DNA of 64,000 bases from Capsicum annuum. Taxonomy: Eukaryota > Streptophyta > Magnoliopsida > Solanales > Solanaceae. Position 1 is the stretch's first letter. Each line of letters starts with the position of its first letter. The notes under the pieces were generated by a model. That model made no database searches. It saw only the letters and a list, made by a program, of their open reading frames with translations, and was not told the origin of the DNA. Position numbers and translations under genes: made by a program. Location: NCBI RefSeq assembly GCF_002878395.1, contig NC_061120.1:119228585-119292584 (forward strand). Direction: 5' to 3'. Positions 12,101-24,100 of the stretch are shown here, one piece after another.

Positions 12101-15100
12101 TTGAATTTGAGGAAACAGTTACCAGTTTTACATTCTGCGATTACTGTTTCATTAGGTTCTACTCTTCTTTGCCAGCAGCATGGCCGGAACGAACCGGGTA
12201 GATAAGAATATGCTATTCTACAATGCAGGATTCAAGTCTCATGATACAATCAAATGTCAGGAGGGTAGTGATACTTGGTATGAATGGGTAGAGAACGTAC
12301 TAGACATTTAATGAGAAGAGTTAAGGTCTTGGACTTTCTCCCTCTTTTCACATTACTCCGACTACCGGCCTTCGCTGGACTGCCTTCTCTCTCTCCTGCT
12401 GGTGACCTAACTCACCGGCGACCTTTAAAATTTCCATCTAACAGGTAAGCATCACCCTCGCTCTTACTCTCCCGTCTTCCCCCTTTCTTTTTGCCTTCTC
12501 TTTCATCACAGATCCAACCACCGCCAGCACGGATTTTGCCAAAAAGTGTGGCTGGTCCAGCCTGAAACAGAACTGGTAAAGACCAGATAGGTTCAGAGCA
12601 GACCCGGCGAGTTCGACCCGTGGATCGCCAGCATACCACCAGCGGTGGCTGTACCATTGCAGACCCGGCAGTGTCACACCTCGCCGGCAGCAACACCATC
12701 AGACTTCAGGCGTACTCTTTCAGATTCTTGGAGAAAAACAAGACTCCAGCAACCAATTTCTACACCAATTTTCCAGAATAAAACAAAGCTAGCAAGAAAA
12801 ATAGCTCAAGCCCAAATCCCGGTGATTTCTACCCCTATATCTTTATTTTCTCCTAGTATATGCATTGAATTTACTTCACTGTTTCTTGCCCATTTCTGTC
12901 TTTTATCCTTGATTACTCATTTTCTATAGCCTGCCAGATTTCTTGTTGGTAGTATAGTTCTTGCCAGTGTTTGTTGTTTATCAAGACATACGTTATAGTA
13001 TCTTTGTTTTATTGCTTTTAGCATAGGCTGTCGATTCTTGATTCTTTCCTGTAGATTTGTGTTTGTTTTCTTAGAATTTAGTTGCACAGCATAACTGATT
13101 TCCTTCGTTATTACCATTGTTTCTTTTAGGGAAAATTACCTGGATTAGCCACTATTGGGCTTTTATTACCACTTAAAACCTAATTTTCAATTAATTACAA
13201 TCCATAGCCCCCTCTTGCCTATTAATTATTCCTAATTACAATTCATAGCCTTTCTCATGTATTTTCTCTCTTTTTCTATTTTCTATTATTCTCTTCTTTT
13301 TTTTCCTTTTTCAGTTTTTTCTTTCTTCAGTTTTTCTTTTCCTTTTTTTTGTTGCTTTCTCTTTATTTTTTATTTTTTCACTTTTTTATTTTTTATTTTT
13401 ATTTTTTATTCTTTTTTTTTCCTTTTCATTTTTCTCCTTTTCTTCATTTTTTTTTTGTATTTTTCCTCCATTTTTTTCTCCTTTTTCTCTCATTTTTCTC
13501 CTTTTTTTTTTCTTTTCAATTTCTCTCCTTCTTTTCATTTGTGCGAACTAGCAAACACAAATACAAGTGCGAACTATAAAATACAAATACAAATGCAAAC
13601 TATAACATACAAATACAAGTGCGAACTATAAAATACAAATTCAAATACGAACTATAACATATAAATACAAGTGTGAACTATAAAATACAAATACAAATGC
13701 GAACTATAACATATAAATACAAGTGTGAGACTATCATTTGTATTTTTTAATTATTGAAAAGGAACGATTGATTTTCTTTCTACGAATACTTGTTTGTATT
13801 TATTGATACTAGTTGTATTTATTTATACAAATAAATACAACTCAAATTTTTATACAAATACAATATATACAAACACATATTGTATTTGTATTTGTAAAAT
13901 CATTTGTTTGTCCTTGTATTTGTATCAAGTGATATTTGTTTATTTACAAATATGAATGATAATTTTGATATACAAATACAAAACGGTATATTTGTATCAA
14001 ATGATACATTACATATTTATATATTTTAGAATCACGAAAATACAATTAATGCACTTACTTGTTTGTATACAAATACAAATGATAAATTGTACATAATCAC
14101 GACTAAATACAATATGCAATCAACTTACAAATACAAATACAAAATAATTTCTTAAAAATAAAAAGGTAATGAAGAAAATAGAATACAAATACAAGTATAA
14201 TCCAAATATAATCTAAATATACAAACACAATAAAATCATAATATAAATATAATCCAATATAAAAATACAAATACAAAATAGTTCTTTAAAATACAAATGT
14301 GAATTATATAAAATATAAATGATGGCGCAAACTAACAAATTCAAATACAAGTACGAATTATTAAATACAAATACAAATGCGAACTATAAAATATAAATAC
14401 ATGTGCGAACTTTAAAATACAAATACAAATATAGTTGTATCAATAAATACAAAAATATAAATGGCAGTGTGACTACAAATACGATTAACAATTGTGGTAT
14501 TTACGCTATCATCCGTGACTTGTACTCGACTAGTCATATTTTTCGAAAATACAAAAAATATAAAATAGAATAAAAAAAATAATAAAGAAAATAAGTACAA
14601 AAAAAAATCAAAGAAAAAAAGAAAAGAAGAAAGAGAAATAGCAATTAGAGATTAAAGAGAGAAAAAAAGAAAAAAAACAAAAAGAAAGAAACAAAAAAAA
14701 TAAAAGTAGGAAAAAATAGTAAAAAGAAGAAAAAAAGGGGAAAAACACAAAGAATAAAAAAATATAAAAAAACATAATGGTAGTGTTAGGCAAGAAAATA
14801 TTCAGTTCAACAAGATAAGCATGATTGAGATTTTTTTCTTTTTAAAAATACTGAATTCCATTTTTGGCGCGACTAAATAAGGACTGTATTCATATTTTAT
14901 ATGAATACATACTATCTGTAAAACCGAATACAGCAGGCATAAATCGAATACAGCAGCTATAAATGGTAATTATATAAAATGTGGCTATGAAAGGTGGGTT
15001 TTATTGCAAAATGTTGTTATTTTTTGAAGATCCCCTTTCTTTTTAGTCTTACATATTTGTTTGTAGCCTTACCTATTTGCACGCCTTCTTATTTTCTCCC

Positions 15101-18100
15101 CTTTCTGAGTAGTGGCTTCGGTTGTCGATGGTAGACTAGGGTCATGTGTAAGATCCCGTAAGATCCTAGCTCAAATCAGCTCACCATTGTATGTAAAAAA
15201 GGGTCCAAGAGTTGGAAAATTTCACTAAGTGTTAGGACTTAGTCATTTCTAAAGCCCCTAACACTTCGATAATTTTATTTTCGACCTTCCCGGCCTTAGA
15301 ATGTCAATTTTAAAGTTGATTCATGATCGGGGATGTCATAGGTGCATCTCGGGCGAGTTTCGGAATTTTCGGACAAGCGTAAGGGCATGTTTGGAAATCC
15401 AAAACATTAGTAACGCCGGGATAAGCTCGTGGCGCTCCCTCCAGTGCACTGCTAGGGGAGCCTGCGGTCCGCTGGTCCAGAGCTCGCGGCGCCCGACTCA
15501 TTGCCCGCCCCTTATTTTTCCAGCTTCTGTTTCCGTTTTTGCAAAGGCAATTGGGTCTTTTCCCTTCACCCATTTGGTCCATAACACGAGATTTATGGTC
15601 CCAAAAGCATAATTTTCTATCCAACTTCACAAAATCCTCTCAAAAGAAGGCATTTCTCTCAAGAACAAACCCTAAACCCCTCAAAAAAATCAAGGAAATT
15701 CAAGCTTAGTTTTCAAGAAAACCATCAGGAATCTTCACGAATTCTTCAATTAAGGTATGTGTGATGTTCATTCATCGGTTCTTTTCACCCATGGAGTCCA
15801 AGAATCCGTTTTCAAGTTTAAAGCCATGATTTTACATGTTATTATGAGTTATCTTCAAGAAGCTATTATGAACTTTGATTTCAATTATGTTTACCATGTG
15901 TTTTCATTGGAATTTGCCCTTGGCACGTTTGAATGGTGATTTTCGCATGTTACATCCTCAACCCATGATTTTAGTATTGGGATTATGTTATTATCACATG
16001 ATTTAACTATTCTCATGCTTTAACTTATGACCCTCATGTATTTGATGAAATGCCTAAGTGTTGAATGTTGAACAAGGATTCCCCTCTATGGTTTCAAAGT
16101 TTTCATGTGGTCCTATTGTTATTGCTATTTATGAATACCCGAAATTTAGCTTTTTTACTTAGTCTCTGAATTTTCAGAATGGTTTCAGACACGTATGAGC
16201 ATTGTCAGTTCAGTTAGTTATCATGTCAGTCAAACTTAAGATCGGTTCAGTAATCAGTGTCAGTTCAGAACCTAGGGATGGGGGCGCACGCGCCAGTGAG
16301 GACTGAGTCCTTAGCAGCAGTCCCTAAGTTCCAGAACTACGTAGCCAACGTAGGATTAAGAGATGTCACCCGCCAATTTAAGACTAACATTCTCTCAGGA
16401 ATCACCCGCCAACTTAGGACTGGTCTCAAAGGTCACCCGCCAGTTTAGGACTGACTCAACAGCCATTGTTAGTACCCGTGGCACGGTACTAGCACCCTTC
16501 TAACTGGGGTCACAGGTTGGACCCCTATCAGCTCAGATTTGGGGCATGTCAGTTAGATAATAGCTCCCACAGTTTCAGACTCAGTTCAGTATTCAGTATA
16601 GAATTCAGTTTCAAGTTTGCATTGACCATAGCGTACAGCTTATCAGCTATTCGATTTTAGCATTTCAGCTCACACTATTTCAGAATCATGTTATATGCTT
16701 GGCCATGCATTCTCAGATTTTACAGCTTCCACATATTTTATGCATCAGTTATCTCATGTTATTCATTTAGTCATTATTTCATGCACATAAACCAATGTAT
16801 TTCAGCCTAACCTCATCTCGCATACCAGTACATTCAAAGTACTGATTGCATACGTTTTCTTTGCGCTATGATGTCTTATATCATAGGTTCGGAAGCTCAG
16901 TTTCCTAACCACACTTAAACGAATCAGCCTATGATACAAGTATGATCATGATCATGACACTTTTTGAGTATTTTTGCATACTAGTCACTAAAGGGCCCTT
17001 ATGTCATTTTGTCTATTATTGTAATGTAGTATAAATAGAACATTGTAGGGTTTATTTCTTTAGTTGCTTAATGATATTAAGATAACACTCCTCCTAGAGA
17101 GAGAGCCCCAAAACCATAACTAGGTCCATATACAAGTGTGGAATCACTTGTGTGTTGCATTGCTTGATACATTGGTGCTTGGGTTGTGGACGCCTCTCTT
17201 GTGTCAACTGTAAGAGAAAGGTGATTGTAGTGTGTAGTGTTAAGGGTCTAAGAGTGTCATATGTTCTTGGGTGCTTAAGATTATACCTTCATTTGCCTAT
17301 CTTTCTATCTTTATTTTGTTGTAACCGTTGATAGTGTTCTTGTTGTGTAACCTTGTAATCGTTCTATTGTTGAAATCTTATTGTGTTGTTCATCTTCTTC
17401 TTATCGTTACATTAGTTTGGGTTGGCTATTTTGGTGTCAAATACACCATTATATCTTGTATTCTTGTTGTTGGTAGTGAATCCGAGAGTGGTCACCAAAG
17501 GGGTCCTCGATTTTTCAAACTTGTGGACTGTTTTGGTGTATGTTTTGTGCCTTTTCTTGTCTCTCTTGTATCATTTGGTATTAGAGTTTTTGGTTGATTT
17601 TGTTCCAACAAAATCAATCTTGGGCTCGGTAGTTGAAAAATCAAAAAAAAAAATCTTTCTTGTGTTTGTTCTTGGCCGAGAAGTTGAGCTTCTTGTTGTT
17701 ATATTCTTGGCCGAAATTTGTGGGGTCTAGGTCTAGGGTTTCTTTTGTTGTTATTGTTGTTTCTTGTGTTAGTTTCTTGACTCACTAACACTAAAGGTAT
17801 CTAGATCTATATTTGGGCTTAAACTTGTTAAAGTTGTGTTGTGAACAAAGACCTAGGCCGAAATTTGGTGGTTTGTTGTGGCGGGTTGGGTCTTGGATGT
17901 GTGGATCTTGTTGTTTTTCTTGAAGGTGGTTGTGAGTTCTTCTTGTTATTCACTTTTCATCTTTTGTTAAAACAAGAAAAGTGAACTTTAGATCTAAAAA
18001 GGAGAAGTATAAAGTTGTAAGACTTGTTGGTGAGAGGACCTGAACCCATCAATTCATAGACTTTTCCAACCACTTTCCCTATTTCAAGGGCCTTGTTTTG

Positions 18101-21100
18101 TGGGAATTCTACAAGTCAAAGTCACACCTTTTTGAAGATTGAAATTGAAAAAGGTTTTGGACTCTAGGCGATTTCTTTGCAAATTCTTTTTTACATTTTT
18201 TTTATTCTCTCCTTACCTTTTCTCTCTACTAACGTTCACAGACAAACAACGCGCCTTCTCTACGTAACTTTTGACGTGACTAGGTCGGCTCCGGCGAAGC
18301 AGACGCCGGCTGCGTAACATCGCCGGCAACAGGTAAGGTTGCTACTCTTTCTCTCTCTCTCCTCTTCCCTTTTCTTGGTCTTCCTATCCCCCCTCCGACC
18401 TCTTTCCACACGGCCAACCGTTGTGCTCTCGCTGGAGGTGTAGGGTTCCGTTCCCGACTCCTGCGGCGGTAATAGAGGAAGCAACACCGACGAAGGGAGC
18501 AGATTTTGGTGGTGACGGCGGCTTATCAAATCCCACACCAGATTTAATCCGGCGATCCTCCAGCGAAGTTTCAGGCGACGTGATTCCGGCGACACACCTC
18601 TATATATCCTGGTGAATTCTATCCTTGATCTGAATTCTAACCTTGCTCTTTATTTCTTGATTTCTTTATTTCTGTATATTTCCTTTTTAGTTCTCTGTAT
18701 TTCTTTATTTCTCTAGCATCTGTTATGCTGGAATTTTGGTTGCATTTTGTACTTTGCATGAGTTGTTTATTGGTATTGCTGTTTTTAGCCTTCGTTGTAC
18801 TTTGTGTTGAGTAGTGGCTTGGGTGGCACATGGTGGATTAGGGTCATGTCCTATGGCTCCTGGGGGGCTGGGGGTGGGTGCGGGGGCTGATGTTGGGTTA
18901 GGTCCGAGATGTGGAGTGCGAGGTATTAATGGAGGGGATAAGAGAGTTGATAGTTTGAGGGTTGGGCCATGGAACATTGGGACCTGCAGGGTAAGTCGAT
19001 AGAGCTGGTTAAGATTCTTAAGAATAGAAAGATTAATATTGCATATTGCGTGTGTCCAGGAGACCAAGTGGGTAGGTTCCAAGGCTAGGGATGTGGATGG
19101 GTTCAAGTTGTGTTATTTAGGTAGTGATAGGCGTAGGAATGGCATAGGTATCTTAGTGGACGAGGAGCTTAGGGGGCAGGTAGCGGAGGTTAAAAGGGTT
19201 AGTGATAGGGTTATGACTATCAAGTTGGTCTTGGGGAGGGGGGGTTTACTTTGAACATCTGCAGTGCGCATGCGCCTCAAGTGGGCCTAGGCGAGGGAGA
19301 AGAAGAATTTTTGGAAGGTTTTGGACGAGGTGGTTAGAGGCATGTCTAGTTCGAAGAAGATTTTTATAGGAGGGGATTTCAATGGGCACATCGGATCTTT
19401 ATCGTTAGGGTACGATGATGTGCATGGAGGCTTTGGGTTCGGGGTTAGGAATGATGAGGGAGCTGCTCTTTTGGATTTTGCGAGGGCCGTTGGGTTAGTG
19501 GTTGGGAATTCCAACTGTCCGACAAAGGAAGAGCACTTGGTTACTTTTTAAGGTAGGGTAGCCAAGACTCAGATTGACTTTTTGTTGCTTAGGAAGGGGG
19601 ATAGAGCTTTGTGTAAGGATAAGCTAATTCCAAGCGAGAATCTTGCGACCCAGCACAGACTTCTGGTGATGGACCTGGTTATCAGGAAGGGCAGGATGAG
19701 GCGGGCTGGAAAGGTTCGACCTAGAGTAAGGTGGGGCAGTTTGTCTCCAGTTAGTGCTACGGAGATAGGGGCGAAATTGGAGGGGATGGGGTGAGGGAGC
19801 GCAGGGGGGACATGGATAGTATGTGGGATAAGGCTGTTGGCTGTATCAGGGAGGCTGCTAAAGAGGTGTTGGGTGTCTCGAGAGGCTAGTCCGGTCGGTA
19901 TCAAGGGGATTGGTGGTGGAATGAAGAGGTTAAGACGAAGGTGGAGAAGAAAAAGGCGGCTTACGCTAAGTTGGTTGAGTAAGGAGAAAGATGAGAAGCA
20001 GGTGAGCAGGGAGGAGTACAAGTTGGCTAAGAAAGAGGCTAAGTTAGCAGTTACGGCTGCTAAGACAGCAGCTTTTGAGAGAGTGTATAAGGGGTTAGAG
20101 AAGAAAGGTAGGGAGAAAAGGTTGTTCAGGCTTGCAAAGGTTAGGGAGCGAAAGGGTCGTGATCTGCACCAGGTGAAGTGCATTAAGGGAGAGGATGGCA
20201 AAGTTTTGGTGGATGACGCCCTCATTAAGAAAAGATGGTAGTCGTATTTTCATAGGCTCTTGAACGATGAGGGGGACAGAGGTGTTGTGTTATGGGAGAT
20301 AGAGCACTCCGAGGAGTATCGCGACTTTGGTTTTTGTCGGCGTTTTAAGGTAGGAGAGGTCAATGAGGCTATTCGCAAGATGCGAAGGGGCAGGCGATGG
20401 GGCCCGACAAGATTCCGGTGGATTTTTGAAAGTTCTCTGGTGGGATAGGGTTAAGATGGCTGACCAAATTGTTTAACAATATTTTTAAGTCAGTAAAGAT
20501 GCCCGAGGCATGAAGATAGAGCACAATGATTCCTTTATATAAGAACAAGGGTGACATTCAAAGTTGCAACAACTACCGGGATATTAAGTTGTTGAGTCAC
20601 ACGATGAAGATTTGGGAAAGGGTGGTGGAGCGGAGGTTGAGGAAGATTGTGTCTATTTCGGAGAATCAATTTGGTTATGCCTGGTCGCTCCATGACTGAG
20701 GCAATTCACCTAGTACGGAGACTGGTAGAGCAGTATAGAGAGAGGAAGAGGGATCTTCACATGGTGTTTATTGACTTGGAAAAGGCGTATGATAAAGTCC
20801 CTAGGGAGGTTCTTCGGAGATGCTTGGAGGCGAGAGAGGTCCCGATGGTGTACATCAGAGCGATTAAGGACATGTATGAGGGGGCGAAGACTTGGGTAAG
20901 GATAGTGGGAGGAGATTCTGAGCATTTTTCGGTCTTGACAGGGTTGCATCAGGGATCAACTCTTAGTCCTTTTTTGTTCACTTTGGTGATGGATGTGTTG
21001 ACGCGGAATATATAAGGCGAGGTGCCTTGGTGTATGCTTTTCGCGAATGATATAGTTTTGATTGATGAGTCGCGACAAGGGGTTAATGATAAGCTAGAGG

Positions 21101-24100
21101 TTTGCAGACAAATCCTGGAGTCTAAAGGTTTCCGGTTGAGTAGGACCAAGACGGAGTGCTTGGAGTGCAAGTTTAGTGACTCGAGGCAAGAGAAGGAGGT
21201 GGTAATGAAGTTGGATTCTCAGGCGGTTTGCAAGAGAGATAGTTTTAAGTACTTCGAGTCTACCATTCAGGGGAATGGAGAGATAGATGAGGATATCTCT
21301 CACCGTATTGGGGCAAGTTGGATGAAATGGAGGCTCGCTTCGAAAATTTTATGCGATAATAAGGTGCCCCCAAGCTGAAAGGCAAATTCTATAGAGTTGC
21401 AGTCCAACCAACTATGTTGTATGGAGCGGAGTGTTGGCCGGTTAAGAATTCTCATATTCAAAGGTTGAAGGTGGCGAAAATAAGAATGTTACGTTGGATG
21501 TGTGGATTCACAAGGGCTGACAGGGTTAGGAATGAAATAATACGGGAGAAGGTGGGAGTGGTATCGGTGGAGGATAAAATGCGGGAAGTGCAGTTGAGAT
21601 GGTTTGGACATGAGATGAGGAGGGGCACGGATACCCCAGTTCGTAGGTGTGAGAGGTTGGCCTTGGAAGGTTTCAAGCAGGGTAGGGGTAGACCGAAGAA
21701 ATACCGGAGAGAAGTGATTAAACATAACATGGAGAAGTTACAGTTGACTGAGGACATGACCCTGGATAGGAAGATATGGAGGAAAAACATTCGGATAGAG
21801 GGCTAAGGGTGTGGTTGAGTCGTAGTCAGTAATTAGGTGGATCTTGGTGTCCTTCGTTTGGCAATGTACATTATTTTTGTGGATGTCATTTCTTTGTTAT
21901 TTTATCGTGTTCTATGCTTTTGATGCATTTGCATACTGCATTTTATCTTGAACCGGGGGTCTATCAGAAACAGCCTCTCTACCTCTTGAGAGGTAGTGGC
22001 ACGGACTGCGTACACACTACCCTCCCCAGACCCCACTATGTGGGAATATACTGGGTTTGTTGTTGCTGTTGTGAAATTGAAAAAGGTTCTAAGACTTAAC
22101 ACTTCCCCTCCAAAACCAATTTCATCCATTCCAAATTGAGAAGCGACCAAATCGTCAAATTGATAATTGAAATTTATTGAACCCGCGGCCAATTGGAGAG
22201 TGACACGTCATCAAATTACTGTTCACACGAAAATTTTAAGCTCAAAATTTTGATCTTCTAGTTTCATTTTGTTCTCTCTTTAGTCTCGTTTGTTGATTCC
22301 ATTACTAACTTACAAGCTAATCCTAGATTGTAAGTTAGTCTTGAAACCGTCTTTCATGTTAACGTTCCTTTGTGTGCTTTATTCTTTTGAGTCGTCATAA
22401 GCAATTAGTTCACCTCTTAACATCTCAAGCACGGGATACAATCAAGCTTGCAAACATTTGTGAAATCAAGTGTGAAAGCACAAAGTGCATGAGAGTGAAG
22501 TGAGGTTGTTTTGAACTAACGTGTTTTGTGTTGTAGGTTTTTATTGTATTGTCGTGTGTGCGTTGCGGACTGATTTGGTGTCTTGATGACTGTAACTTGA
22601 AGGGCTATTTTCGGTACAACCAAAATGGAACCCGAGGCTTCAAATGCTCAAACAATGGATAATAATGCCATCAATCTCATTTTGGCTCACCTTGAAACTA
22701 TGTCCCAAGATGTGTCTAGGTTGAATGTGGGTCTTGAGAAATTAGATACAGATGTGGCATCAATGAGTGGGACTTTAGAACATGTGGAAAGCCAAAGGAG
22801 TCGACCTTTCACCCCTCAAAACATTTCCCCAACTAATACTCCCGAGACCTTGCACCAAATGCTATATCCACCAATTGCCACAAATCAAACCAATCTTTAC
22901 TCCCGAAGCCGAGAATAGATAGACCAAGTCATCCTCCACTCCACCAAGTTCAACAAGAAGGGCTTGGAACCCAAATACCACCACCAAACCCAAACCCTCC
23001 CATCCAAACTCCACTTGACCAAAGACCTCACTATCCAAATCCAATCTCGCCACTACAAGCTCCACTTAACCCAAATAGACCCATCCATGTTGAGGGCTAT
23101 AGTAGAGGAGGACAACATGATGGCTATGGGTCGTATGATAATGTTTGCTTGAGGGAAGAAAGAATGAGGGGTAGACGTAGGGAGTTAGGCCGAGAAGTGA
23201 GAAATGGCCACCCAAATCGAGATGTAGGTCTCAATTCCATCAAAGTGAGCCTTCCTGTTTTCAAAGGTGAGAGTGATCCTGAAGCCTACCTTGCATACCT
23301 TGCATGGGAGTCGTCTTGTGACAAGATCTTCCAACTTAATGATCTCACCAAAGAAAAGAAAAGTTGTTATGCTATAGCTCACTTTGAAGGGTATGTTAAT
23401 ACATGGTTGGAGTAAGTTAAAACGGTTTGGGAATGAGATGATTGGGGGACGACCTCCTCCTTGGTTTCGGTTGAAGAACCTTATGCGGCAAAGGTACTTG
23501 CCCGAGACTTATAGGCATGAGCTCCTTGCCAAATTATACAATTTGAGGCAAGGGAGCAAGAGTGTCATGGCTTACTACGATGAATTTCAACAATTGATGT
23601 TGAAACTTGGACCACCGAGGCGAGCAAGTAAGTCATGACATCGTGCACTTCAAGGTTGGGCTAAACAAGGACATCTCCACTCGCATGACACATCACAAAT
23701 TCGGCACCATAGATGGCATCTTCCACACGGCTTTAGAGGTTGAGAGGGAGCTCAAAGAGAACTCATTCATGGCTGCCCAGCTCGAGGCCACCAGGGTTGT
23801 CCAAAAACATCCTCCAAGGTATGAAGGAAAATTGAATTCTGTTTCCAATCCTAAGGGGTTTCAATGCTTCAAGTGTCAAGGGTGGGGGCACAAGGCTAGT
23901 GAGTGCCCAAACCGGAGGAATATAATCCTAAGAGAGAGTAGATTGTACTATCTTAAAGAAGAGGTTGCCATTAAATCGGTTAAGAATGATGGCAAACCGC
24001 AAGATGGAGAGCAAGAAGAAGTCGAAGTGCAAAATAAAGAGTATGGAGAAGATGTATAGCCGCAAGAAGGAGATTGTGAAGTGCCTTTGTAAAAGAGGTG

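Larger units (their letters stand above)
13129..15035. mobile_element. Mutator-like non-autonomous element rich in repeats
   Basis: Flanking tttctttta (13120-13128) and tttcttttt (15036-15044) form a 9-bp duplication with one mismatch, the size typical of Mutator-like elements. The termini are GGGAAAATTACC and the inverse of GATCCCC, so terminal inverted repeats are weak, but subterminal blocks on both sides refer to the same words (caataaaacccac; atagcc). It separates two parts of an RTE leader. No transposase is present. Confidence 0.6.
18157..22072 (+). mobile_element. Full-length RTE-clade LINE with perfect 16-bp target duplication
   Basis: The 3.9-kb element is flanked by gaaattgaaaaaggtt at 18141-18156 and 22073-22088 (16 of 16). 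It has a C-rich leader, an endonuclease region (about 18930-19790), an RT region (about 20250-21806) and the 3' consensus gtagtggcacggactgcgtac to ctgggtttgttgttgctgttg. It inserted into the leader of a gypsy element. Reading frames are broken many times, so it is dead. Confidence 0.93.

Noticed and set aside
11986..12201. 71-codon plus-strand ORF with normal-looking composition
   Set aside because: No recognisable domain, no splice context that fits the minus-strand gene, isolated in intron sequence.
13257..13631. 124-codon open frame rich in Phe, Leu and Ser (possible membrane protein)
   Set aside because: It is a translation of a polypyrimidine tract followed by tandem repeats; low complexity explains the open frame.
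18260..18595. Overlapping open frames on both strands near 18.3-18.6 kb
   Set aside because: They lie in the C/G-rich untranslated leader of the full-length RTE LINE and carry no motif.
19569..20225. 218-codon minus-strand ORF
   Set aside because: Antisense of the RTE LINE endonuclease-RT linker; the plus strand carries the recognisable LINE protein.
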